Shown: in pieces, positions 32,337 through 39,948 of the stretch
How positions within the stretch are numbered: the stretch's first letter is position 1
Layout of the letters: every line of letters starts with the position of its first letter
Assembly (NCBI RefSeq): GCF_938039205.1
Contig: NZ_CALHVM010000055.1
Span: forward strand, 1-62,062
Reading direction: 5' to 3'
From: an uncultured Campylobacter sp.
GTDB lineage: Bacteria > Campylobacterota > Campylobacteria > Campylobacterales > Campylobacteraceae
Length of the DNA stretch: 62,062 nucleotides
Notes under the pieces: model-generated
What the model saw: the letters and a program-made list of their open reading frames with translations, nothing else
Database searches by the model: none
What the model was told of the DNA's origin: nothing
Position numbers and translations under genes: made by a program

Positions 32337-35029
32337 AGGCTGGCTTGCTCCTCTACTTCTTTAAAGCTCTCGATGTAGTCGCCTTCTCTGATGTCGTTAT
32401 ATCCGTCGATACCTACGCCGCACTCAAAGCCGCGCGCTACCTCTCTCACGTCGTCTTTGAAGCGTTTTAGCGAGCTTACGGTGCCCTCGTGTACGACTAC
32501 GCCGTTTCTGATTAGGCGAATTTTCGCGCCGCGGTTTATCGTACCTTCCGTCACCATGCAGCCTGCGATCGCGCCTACTTTAGGGACGTTGATGACCTGG
32601 CGTACTTGGGCTTGTCCGAGCTGCTCCTCGTGGATGACAGGCGACATTAGGCCGCTTAGGATCGCCTTTACGTCGTCGAGTAGGTTATAGATGACGTTGT
32701 AGGTTTTGATCTCGACGCCGCTTTCCTTGGCTTTTTCTTTTACTTCGCCCGTCGGTCTTATGTTAAAGCCCAAAATCACGGAGTTTTCGCTCGCTCTGGC
32801 TAGCTCCACGTCGCTTTGTGTGATGCCGCCCACGCCTGAGTGGATGATATTTACTTTTATCTCGTCGTTGCGAAGTTTTTCTAGGCTTGCCTTGATGGCT
32901 TCTAGTGAGCCGCCCACGTCGGCTTTTACGATGACAGGGAGCGATTTTAGCTCACCCTCGGCGATCTTTTCGCTAAGCTCTTCTAGGCTTACTTTAGTAG
33001 TTTTGCTGAGCTCTTTTTGGCGCAAATATTCAGCTTTTTTCTGTGCGTATTCGCGGGCTTCTTTATCGGTTTTGACGCTTATTAGCGTTTCGCCGGCTTC
33101 CGGAATTTCGCTAAGTCCCATTATTACGCCGCATTCGCCCGGTTTTATCTCTTTTAAAATTTTGCCTTGATCGTCGGTTATCGTTCTTATCTTGCCGTAT
33201 GCGACGCCTGCAACCACGATATCGCCGACTCTTAGAGTACCGTTTTCTACGATAACCGTAGCTACCGGACCGCGCCCTTTTTGCTGCGAGCTTTCTATTA
33301 TGGCGGCTTTTGCGTTTGCTTGTGCATTTGCTTTTAGTTCTAAAATTTCAGCCTGCAAGAGTACGATCTCAAGCAGATCATCTATACCCATACCCATTTT
33401 TGCCGAGATCGGTACGAACTCGTACGTGCCGCCCCAGTCGGTAGATAGGATATCTAGCTCGGCTAGTTCGCTTTTTACTTTGTCAGGGTTTGCGGCCTCT
33501 TTATCCATCTTGTTTATCGCGATAATGATCGGCACGCCCGCGGCTTTTGCGTGGCTTACGGCTTCTTTGGTCTGCGGTTTTACGCCGTCGTCGGCTGCGA
33601 CTACGATGATAACGATGTCGGTGATCTTGGCTCCTCTAGCGCGCATAGCCGTGAAAGCTTCATGGCCCGGAGTGTCGATAAAGGTAATATTTTTGCCGTT
33701 TTTATTTACCATGTAGGCGCCTACGTGCTGCGTGATGCCTCCAGCTTCGCCAGCTGCCACGCGCGAGTTTCTGATGTAGTCTAGTAGCGAGGTTTTACCG
33801 TGATCGACGTGACCCATGATGGTTATAACAGGAGCTCGGACGGTCAAATTTGCATCGTCTAGTTGCTCCTCTTCTTCGTCGTAGGCCTTAACGTAGTCAA
33901 ACGCTTCTTGCGTATCGACGATATTTACCTCTATGCCGAATTCATCAGCCAAAATCTCTATCGCATCCTCGTCCAGGAAGTCGTTTTTGGTCGTCATCAT
34001 GCCGAGCATAAAGAGCTTGCCGATGATTTCGCTCGGTTGCTTGTTGATTTTGTCAGCAAATTCGTAAAGACGGATCTCTTTTGGTATCTCAACGTAGGTT
34101 ACCGCCTCGCCGTTATGGTCGGCTCGTTGCGATTTTTTATGTTTTTTGCGAGGCCTGCGCGCTGTGCCTTGTTCTAGAAACGAGCTTATGGAGGTATTTA
34201 GGACCGGCTTATAGCCCGTATTTGTCGGTTGTTTGATTTTTTGAGGCTCCGGAGTTTGCGTTCGTACTGAAAAATCGGGCAATATAACTACGTCTTCGTC
34301 GTCTATCACGATGTCCGCCATATCGCGGTCGCCGAGTAGATCCATCTTTGTAGCGCCGTCTTTTTTGGTTGCGACGACCGGTTTTTTCTCTTTTTTCTTT
34401 TTGCGTTCGATCTTTTCGTCGCTAAATTTAAACATATTTTCCAAATTTAGCGCCGGCGCAGACTCTCTTCTCTCGCTTGCTCTAGGTGCTGGCTGTTCGT
34501 CTTTTTTCTTTTTTACGATGACTAGGCCGCGTCTTTTTTGCAGGCTAACATCGGCTAAGCTTTCTTTTGGCTGAACGGGATCGGTAGCCACAGGTTGGGC
34601 CTCTGGCTCCTCTTTGGGAGCTGCTTGGATTTTTGGCTCCGGCGCTTTTTCGGCCGGTTTTTGAATGACTGTTTTTTGCTCTTTTTCAGATTTCTTATCG
34701 TTTTTTGTTTCTACTTTTTCTTTTGGCAAAGGCTTTTCTTCTTTTGCGGAGCTTGGTTTTTTAGCCTCTTTTGGCTTGCTTTCTTTTCCCTCTTTGCCCT
34801 CTTTAGCTTCCGCTTTTCTTACGGTCGGTTTTTTCTTTTCGGGTTTTTGCTTGAGAGCTTCGGGGATCTCGCCGGTTTGGATGTAGGTGTATAGCGCCGC
34901 CGCTTCTTCAGGACTAACGCCACTTGAGTGCGTTTTGACCTTTAGCCCAAGCTCAATAGCCTTTTCTAAAACCTCTTTGCTATTGTAGCCGAGCTCATTT
35001 GCTATCTCTGAAATTCGAACAGTCCCCAT
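32333..35029 (-). CDS. infB: Translation initiation factor IF-2
   Basis: 898 residues. An N-terminal IF2N domain (MGTVRISEIANELGYNSKEV) is followed by a long Lys/Glu/Pro-rich linker (about 65-250), then the G domain with VTIMGHVDHGKTSLLDYIR (near 405), FIDTPGHEAFTAMR and INKMDKE, and C-terminal domains that bind fMet-tRNA. SD AAAGGAG ahead of ATG 35029. The start lies within ylxR (35-nt overlap). Confidence 0.97.
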   Translation of the reverse strand: MGTVRISEIANELGYNSKEVLEKAIELGLKVKTHSSGVSPEEAAALYTYIQTGEIPEALKQKPEKKKPTVRKAEAKEGKEGKESKPKEAKKPSSAKEEKPLPKEKVETKNDKKSEKEQKTVIQKPAEKAPEPKIQAAPKEEPEAQPVATDPVQPKESLADVSLQKRRGLVIVKKKKDEQPAPRASERRESAPALNLENMFKFSDEKIERKKKKEKKPVVATKKDGATKMDLLGDRDMADIVIDDEDVVILPDFSVRTQTPEPQKIKQPTNTGYKPVLNTSISSFLEQGTARRPRKKHKKSQRADHNGEAVTYVEIPKEIRLYEFADKINKQPSEIIGKLFMLGMMTTKNDFLDEDAIEILADEFGIEVNIVDTQEAFDYVKAYDEEEEQLDDANLTVRAPVITIMGHVDHGKTSLLDYIRNSRVAAGEAGGITQHVGAYMVNKNGKNITFIDTPGHEAFTAMRARGAKITDIVIIVVAADDGVKPQTKEAVSHAKAAGVPIIIAINKMDKEAANPDKVKSELAELDILSTDWGGTYEFVPISAKMGMGIDDLLEIVLLQAEILELKANAQANAKAAIIESSQQKGRGPVATVIVENGTLRVGDIVVAGVAYGKIRTITDDQGKILKEIKPGECGVIMGLSEIPEAGETLISVKTDKEAREYAQKKAEYLRQKELSKTTKVSLEELSEKIAEGELKSLPVIVKADVGGSLEAIKASLEKLRNDEIKVNIIHSGVGGITQSDVELARASENSVILGFNIRPTGEVKEKAKESGVEIKTYNVIYNLLDDVKAILSGLMSPVIHEEQLGQAQVRQVINVPKVGAIAGCMVTEGTINRGAKIRLIRNGVVVHEGTVSSLKRFKDDVREVARGFECGVGIDGYNDIREGDYIESFKEVEEQASL

Positions 35030-35279
35030 TTAAGAGTATCTCCTTTAAATTTTGCCCGTTTTGTAGCGTCGCTATAAAGCTGCCTGCGACTCTTCCGAGC
35101 GATTTTCTTAAAATTTTCTCGTCTTTTTTTAGACATTCCTCGCAAAGATAAAAGCTACGTCCGTTTCCGTTTCCGAAAAATAGCGAAGAATTTATCAGTC
35201 TGTATCTACGCAAAATTTGCTGTTCAAAGCGCTTTTTGCAGACCACGCACGTCCTGATAGGGATAAATTTTTGAGCCAT
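34995..35279 (-). CDS. ylxR: YlxR-family RNA-binding protein
   Basis: 94 residues. It has the DUF448 signature PIRTCVVCKKRF at the N-terminus and a later GRSFYLCEECLKK. Commonly found between nusA and infB; here it lies between thrB and infB and overlaps infB by 35 nt. Likely an RNA- or ribosome-associated factor. Confidence 0.88.
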   Translation of the reverse strand: MAQKFIPIRTCVVCKKRFEQQILRRYRLINSSLFFGNGNGRSFYLCEECLKKDEKILRKSLGRVAGSFIATLQNGQNLKEILLNGDCSNFRDSK

Positions 35280-35304
35280 TATTATAACTTCTTTTAGCTT
35301 TTTT

Positions 35305-36189
35305 TTAGCTTTGTAGGATTTTTATCCCGTCGTTGTCAAAATTAAAAATTTCAACTCGAAAGCTCTTAAATTTATCTTGAAGTTTTTGTTTTAAATTTGC
35401 CGTATCGTCCGCGTAAACGATGTTTAAAAAGCTAGACCCGCTGCCAGAAAGCGTACTCAAAAGAGCGCCGTTTTCGTAGGCCATCTTGCGCACCTCAAAG
35501 AGTTCTGGCAGGTTTTGCATGCGGATTTGTTCGTGCATGACGTCTTTTGCCGCCGTTCTTAAAAGATCGTAATTTTCGCTAAAAAAGCAAGCCGTGAGAA
35601 ATGCGGCATGAGAGAGGTTGCTAACGCACTCACCCATCGTGAAATTTTTAGGTAGCTTGGCGCGCGATTCGTTCGTGCTCATGGGCTTATCGGGGATCAC
35701 GACGACGGCTTTTATATCGGCGTTTAAAGGCTTTTTTAGAGATTTTACTTTGCCGTTTTCAACGACCGAGCTCACAAAGCCGCCAAGCGTCGCCGGAGCG
35801 ATGTTGTCCGGGTGATTTTCGTAAACTAGAGCTTGGTTTAAAATGGCGCTTTTATCAGCCTTAAATCCAGCCGCCGCGTAAGCCGCCGCGATGGCTGAAG
35901 TGATAACCGCAGAGGAGCTACCAAGGCCGCGAGAGAAGGGAATTTGATTGGTAAAAATCATACGAAAAGTATCTTTTTTGCCCGTTAGTTTGACGTAAAT
36001 TTCATTGAAAATAGATAAAAAAATGTTGTTTTTTTTAAGAAGCGCGTTGTCTTTGCCTTCGCCCAAAATGCTCACTGAGGCGAAATTCGCCCTTGTTATC
36101 TCGACAGTGTTGTGTAGCTCTAAGGCAAGTCCTAGAGCGTCAAAACCGGGGCCAATGTTTGCGCTCGTGGCGGGAACTAAAATTTGCAA
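35305..36189 (-). CDS. thrB: Homoserine kinase
   Basis: 294 residues. GHMP-family kinase that makes O-phosphohomoserine for threonine. VPATSANIGPGFDALGLAL is at the N-terminus, the phosphate loop PFSRGLGSSSAVITSA is near 85-100, and the C-terminal LSGSGSSFLNIV is present. It lies 25 nt upstream of ylxR and 8 nt downstream of tsaB. Confidence 0.96.
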   Translation of the reverse strand: MQILVPATSANIGPGFDALGLALELHNTVEITRANFASVSILGEGKDNALLKKNNIFLSIFNEIYVKLTGKKDTFRMIFTNQIPFSRGLGSSSAVITSAIAAAYAAAGFKADKSAILNQALVYENHPDNIAPATLGGFVSSVVENGKVKSLKKPLNADIKAVVVIPDKPMSTNESRAKLPKNFTMGECVSNLSHAAFLTACFFSENYDLLRTAAKDVMHEQIRMQNLPELFEVRKMAYENGALLSTLSGSGSSFLNIVYADDTANLKQKLQDKFKSFRVEIFNFDNDGIKILQS

Positions 36190-36197
36190 GAAATCTC

Positions 36198-36653
36198 CTA
36201 AACGGCTTGAATAACGTAATTTGGTAGGGTATCTAAATTTAGATTTAAAACGGCTAAATTTTGTGGCAAGCCAAATTCGCCGGCCTCTGCTTTTTGCAGT
36301 TTGACGCCATCAGGCGTATCTACGAAGCTTAAATTTTTATTCGCTCGTATCGGTGCGCCGTCGTTTAGCTCAAAGCCGCTAACTGCATAAAATTCGCACT
36401 CTTTTACTATACTAATCGTCTTTAAAACGACGTATGCGACCTTGACTCCCATAAAACTACCAGGGCCGTTTGCGTAGATGATTTTTTGTAGATTAAATTT
36501 ACCGTCGTTTAAAATCTCGTCCATTATTTTTACTAGGGAGACGTCGGATTTTTCTTCGCTAGAAATTTGCTCTAAAAGCTCGCCGTTTTCGTCATAAATG
36601 CCAACGATTAGCGGCGAGCTAAGAGCGATAACTAAAATTTGGATATTTTTTAT
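36198..36653 (-). CDS. tsaB: TsaB, tRNA t6A biosynthesis partner, with apparent ATA start
   Basis: Reading from ATA 36653, the protein is 151 residues and begins KNIQILVIALSSPLIVGIYD, the expected first strand of the ASKHA fold. YANGPGSFMGVKVAYVVLKT (the TsaB GPGSFTGxR-like motif) follows near residue 63. No ATG, GTG or TTG exists in frame before ATG 36524, and starting there would delete the conserved first 43 residues. The ATA lies in ATAA, overlapping the lpxC stop exactly where a coupled ATGA would be expected. TsaB scaffolds TsaD/TsaE for threonylcarbamoyl-adenosine at tRNA position 37. Confidence 0.8.
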   Translation of the reverse strand: MKNIQILVIALSSPLIVGIYDENGELLEQISSEEKSDVSLVKIMDEILNDGKFNLQKIIYANGPGSFMGVKVAYVVLKTISIVKECEFYAVSGFELNDGAPIRANKNLSFVDTPDGVKLQKAEAGEFGLPQNLAVLNLNLDTLPNYVIQAV

Positions 36654-37534
36654 GCAAATACCTTTTGGTACTCGCGCGCGAAATCGCCTTTTAGCGTGAC
36701 GATTTCGTAGTTTTTATCGTCGCTTAGGATAGCTAGCGTTAGCTCGTGGTTTAGCTCGTGACTGCCCGCAAAGCTCGTATAGTCAGCCATCAATGGCGCA
36801 CCCATCAGGCTTAGATCGCCAATCGCGTCTAAAATTTTATGACGAACGAATTCGTTTTCAAAGCGTAGGCCTTCAGGATTTAAAATTTTATTATCGTCGA
36901 TAACCACGGCGTTATCTAGGCTACCGCCGAGGGCTAAATTTTGCGCTCTTAGCATCTGGACGTCTTTTAAAAATCCAAATGTTCTAGCGCGCGCGATCTC
37001 CTCGATGTAGGCTTGTTTGCTAAACTCGAACACGTAGTTTTGCTCGCCGATTATCGGGTGGGCAAATTTGATAGTAAAGTCGAATTTCGGGTTATTTGAC
37101 GGCGTTACTCTGGCGAATTTTCCGTTTTTGTTTACTTCTACTGGGCGTTTGATTACGATTACCTTTTTATCTGCGTCAAGCTCCGATGTGCCGGCTTCAT
37201 CCAGCATCATGCAGTAGCTTATCGCCGAGCCGTCCATGACCGGCACCTCGTTGGCGTCCAGGACGATACGGACGTTGTCGATGCCGTAGCCGTTTATCGC
37301 GCTAAGGAGATGTTCGATCGTCGAAATGTAGCCCTCTTTGCCGCCGATTACGGTTGCCATTTGAGTGTTTATCACGTTTTTCGGCTCTGCTTTAAAGCTC
37401 ACTCCGAGGTCTTTTCTGTAAAATATTATTCCAGAATTTGCCCCGAGCGACTCAAGCGTGATTTTTATCGGCTCGCCCTTGTGAAGTCCGATACCTACGC
37501 CTTCTACAGTTGATTTTATAGTTGTTTGTTTCAA
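36650..37534 (-). CDS. lpxC: UDP-3-O-acyl-N-acetylglucosamine deacetylase LpxC
   Basis: First committed step of lipid A synthesis. A Zn enzyme with ISTIEHLLSAINGYGIDNV (Zn His, near residue 78), DAIGDLSLMG, and a C-terminal His in GSHELNHEL. I choose TTG 37534 (product LKQTTIKSTVEGVGIGLHKG, 294 residues) because it has AAGGG at proper spacing and a TATAAT lies at 37565-37570. The longer ATG at 37576 would put the promoter inside the gene. The stop overlaps the tsaB start. Confidence 0.93.
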   Translation of the reverse strand: MKQTTIKSTVEGVGIGLHKGEPIKITLESLGANSGIIFYRKDLGVSFKAEPKNVINTQMATVIGGKEGYISTIEHLLSAINGYGIDNVRIVLDANEVPVMDGSAISYCMMLDEAGTSELDADKKVIVIKRPVEVNKNGKFARVTPSNNPKFDFTIKFAHPIIGEQNYVFEFSKQAYIEEIARARTFGFLKDVQMLRAQNLALGGSLDNAVVIDDNKILNPEGLRFENEFVRHKILDAIGDLSLMGAPLMADYTSFAGSHELNHELTLAILSDDKNYEIVTLKGDFAREYQKVFA

Positions 37535-37564
37535 AATTTCGCCCTTATTTTTCTTACTCTTGCC

Positions 37565-37570
37565 ATTATA
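37565..37570 (-). promoter_or_regulatory. -10 box of lpxC-tsaB
   Basis: TATAAT on the minus strand, 31 nt upstream of TTG 37534. It decides the lpxC start, since ATG 37576 lies upstream of it. Confidence 0.6.
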
Positions 37571-37597
37571 CAACAAATTTGCAACAAAACGGCAAAT

Positions 37598-38965
37598 TTA
37601 TTCGACCATTTTTTTAGCCGCATTCAAAACGCCCGTGACGTTATCCTTCATCCAGCCGTTATCCATCCACTCCTCCGGACGCACTTCTATGCCTTGAACT
37701 AGCATGCCAAAGTGCAAGTGATCACCCATCGCTAGACCCGTAACGCCCGTGTTTGCGATGACGTCGCCCGCCTTGACCGAGTCGCCGGCTTTGACATTTA
37801 GCGAACTGCAGTGTCCGTAGAGTGAAAAAAGGCCAAATCCGTGATTTATCAGGATGTTACGCCCGTAGATGCCGTTTTCTGCGGCAAATTCGACCGTGCC
37901 GTCGTTGTTGGCGACGATGTCGGCTTTTTGTGTCGAGGCTAGGTCGATGCCCATGTGCCAGCTTTCGCTGACGTCTTTATCTTCAAAGGTGTAGTATCTG
38001 TGGTCGCCGAAGCTCGCTACCGCTTTGCCGTTTTTTAGCGGGTAAAATTTATTTACGCTAAAGTTTTCCACCGCGTCTATCTCGACTTTTGCGGCGATTT
38101 GCGAGATTATTTTCTCATTTGCCTCGCGTAGATTTTCATTTACGAATTTCATCTTTTCCAGATTGCTCATGGCGTCGTAGTTTTTAGCGTATTGCTGCGC
38201 TAGTTCCGGGATTTTTTCGTTTAAAAATCTACTTTGGCCGTCTAGTTTTATTTTTGAGATGCGGTATTTTTTGTCTTGGTAGAAAAATCTTATCTTGCTT
38301 TTGGTTATATTTCCCGCCGCATCAAGCGCCACGACATCGGCGCTAAACGAGCCTTGCTGTGCTGGCCAGGCGACTAAAGAAGCGTAGTAGCCGTCTTTTA
38401 CGAATTTGCTCGGGATAAATTTCTTGCCGTAATTCGTCTCGATATAGACCTCTTTTAGCATTTCATCAGTCGCCTTAAACACGACCGTCGCGCTACCGCC
38501 TTTAGTGATGGCGTATGAGTGGTTTAGGATGTTTACGTCGGGTTTTTTGTTATCGACGGTGATTTTGACCTCTTTTTTTTGCGTGTTGCCGAGGAAAAAT
38601 CCCCACTTGCTAGTATCGGTGGCCTCGATTACGATGTTATAGATATCTTTTTGTGCGCCAAATCCCGTTTTGGGAAAGGTCAAATTTAAATCGACGATTT
38701 CAGACGGCGCTTCAAATTTTTGAGTCAGCAAATTTACGCTGCCTTTTTCGTCAACGAGTGAAATTTTAACTGATTTTACGCCGCCTTCGTCGGTTATCTT
38801 GATCGGTAGAGGCGAGGTTAGGTTCCAGTAAATTTGATCTGAGATAGCTATGCTCGGGGCTTCGCGCTCAAACGTTTTTGAGGTAAATAAAAAAGCTATC
38901 GCCGCAACTAAAAGCAAAATAATAACGCCAAAAAATATCAAATTTGGATTGCCGCGTCTTCTCAT
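37598..38965 (-). CDS. M23-family peptidoglycan endopeptidase
   Basis: 455 residues. An N-terminal membrane anchor (about 10-29) is followed by a long periplasmic part with Ig-like beta domains (about 35-240) and a short helical linker. The LytM/M23 catalytic domain has HMGIDLAS (HxxxD, near 337), HGFGLFSLYGH and HLHFGM (near 416), so all zinc ligands are present. Homologues in Campylobacter and Helicobacter (Pgp3/Csd1-like group) shape the helical cell; the exact subtype is not certain. It lies between lpxC and tyrA. Confidence 0.9.
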   Translation of the reverse strand: MRRRGNPNLIFFGVIILLLVAAIAFLFTSKTFEREAPSIAISDQIYWNLTSPLPIKITDEGGVKSVKISLVDEKGSVNLLTQKFEAPSEIVDLNLTFPKTGFGAQKDIYNIVIEATDTSKWGFFLGNTQKKEVKITVDNKKPDVNILNHSYAITKGGSATVVFKATDEMLKEVYIETNYGKKFIPSKFVKDGYYASLVAWPAQQGSFSADVVALDAAGNITKSKIRFFYQDKKYRISKIKLDGQSRFLNEKIPELAQQYAKNYDAMSNLEKMKFVNENLREANEKIISQIAAKVEIDAVENFSVNKFYPLKNGKAVASFGDHRYYTFEDKDVSESWHMGIDLASTQKADIVANNDGTVEFAAENGIYGRNILINHGFGLFSLYGHCSSLNVKAGDSVKAGDVIANTGVTGLAMGDHLHFGMLVQGIEVRPEEWMDNGWMKDNVTGVLNAAKKMVE

Positions 38966-39037
38966 AAAATCTCCTAAATCTTAAAGAGACCGATTTTACT
39001 AAAAAGCGATAAATTTAAGGTAAATTTACCCTCGAAT

Positions 39038-39868
39038 TTATAAAATTTCGCGTATTTTTCTAGCTTCATTCATCCATTCTCGCAGCTCGTCCCACTTCTC
39101 GTTTTTGATTAAATTTTCGCATTCGTCCAGTTCTTTTTTGAAAAGGTCTATCGAATTTATCAAATTTTGCTTGTTTTGTTTAAAGATATCCGTCCACATC
39201 ACGGGCGAGCTTTTGGCGATCCTGATCATGCCGTTAAATCCAGTGCCGCTTAGCGCGATGATATTTTTTTTGTTTTCCTTTTTTAGTACGCTGCTAGCTA
39301 GCGAAAAGCTGATGGCGTGGGGTAGGTGAGAGATGACGCTGGCGTGATGATCGTGCTCGGCTGCGCTCATGAAGATAATCTTCATGCCCAGGTGCGAAAA
39401 CAGCTCAACCGAGCGCTTGACGTGCATTTCGCCGCTTTCTTTAAAATCGCAGATAGCTACGACGGCATCTTTAAAAAGCCCCGAAAAAGCTGCGGTCGGG
39501 CCGGAGTACTCGGTACCCGCCATCGGGTGAGCGGGGATGAAATTTTGCCTGATGCTCTCGGGTACGGCTTCGATTATTTTTTGCTTAGTGCTACCAAGAT
39601 CGACGATGGTCGTGTTTTCGCCGATGCCTTCAAATTCTTTGACGATTTTTATGATGCCTTCGACTGGGATGGCTAGAAATATCATATCGCACTTTTGCTT
39701 CATCTGCTCAAGGGTTAAAATTTCATGCACGAGGCCGAGCTGCATCGCCTGTTTTTCGTGCTCTTTGCTTAGATCCATGCCGCTAACGCAGCTGATTAGT
39801 TTTTCGTTTTTGAGACTGAGTCCGAGCGAGCCACCGATGAGTCCTAGGCCTACGATACCGATTTTCAT
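39038..39868 (-). CDS. tyrA: Prephenate dehydrogenase TyrA
   Basis: 276 residues. NAD-binding MKIGIVGLGLIGGSLGLSLK at the start, then AHPMAGTEYSGP (near 112-123), the catalytic region HDHHASVISHLPHAISF and MIRIAKSSPVMW. It converts prephenate to 4-hydroxyphenylpyruvate for tyrosine. No ACT or chorismate mutase domain. Divergent from bamA. Confidence 0.94.
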   Translation of the reverse strand: MKIGIVGLGLIGGSLGLSLKNEKLISCVSGMDLSKEHEKQAMQLGLVHEILTLEQMKQKCDMIFLAIPVEGIIKIVKEFEGIGENTTIVDLGSTKQKIIEAVPESIRQNFIPAHPMAGTEYSGPTAAFSGLFKDAVVAICDFKESGEMHVKRSVELFSHLGMKIIFMSAAEHDHHASVISHLPHAISFSLASSVLKKENKKNIIALSGTGFNGMIRIAKSSPVMWTDIFKQNKQNLINSIDLFKKELDECENLIKNEKWDELREWMNEARKIREIL

Positions 39869-39911
39869 AAATTCGCCTTTTAAATTTATATTGTTTAAAA
39901 ATAAAATGTGC

Positions 39912-39917
39912 TATTAT
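39912..39917 (+). promoter_or_regulatory. -10 box of bamA
   Basis: TATTAT, 32 nt upstream of bamA, in the divergent tyrA/bamA spacer. Confidence 0.45.
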
Positions 39918-39948
39918 ACAGCCTTATCATCACTTTTAGGTTAAATCA

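Noticed and set aside
33551..34177. Overlapping + strand frames across infB
   Set aside because: Antisense to well-conserved IF-2 domains; shadows.
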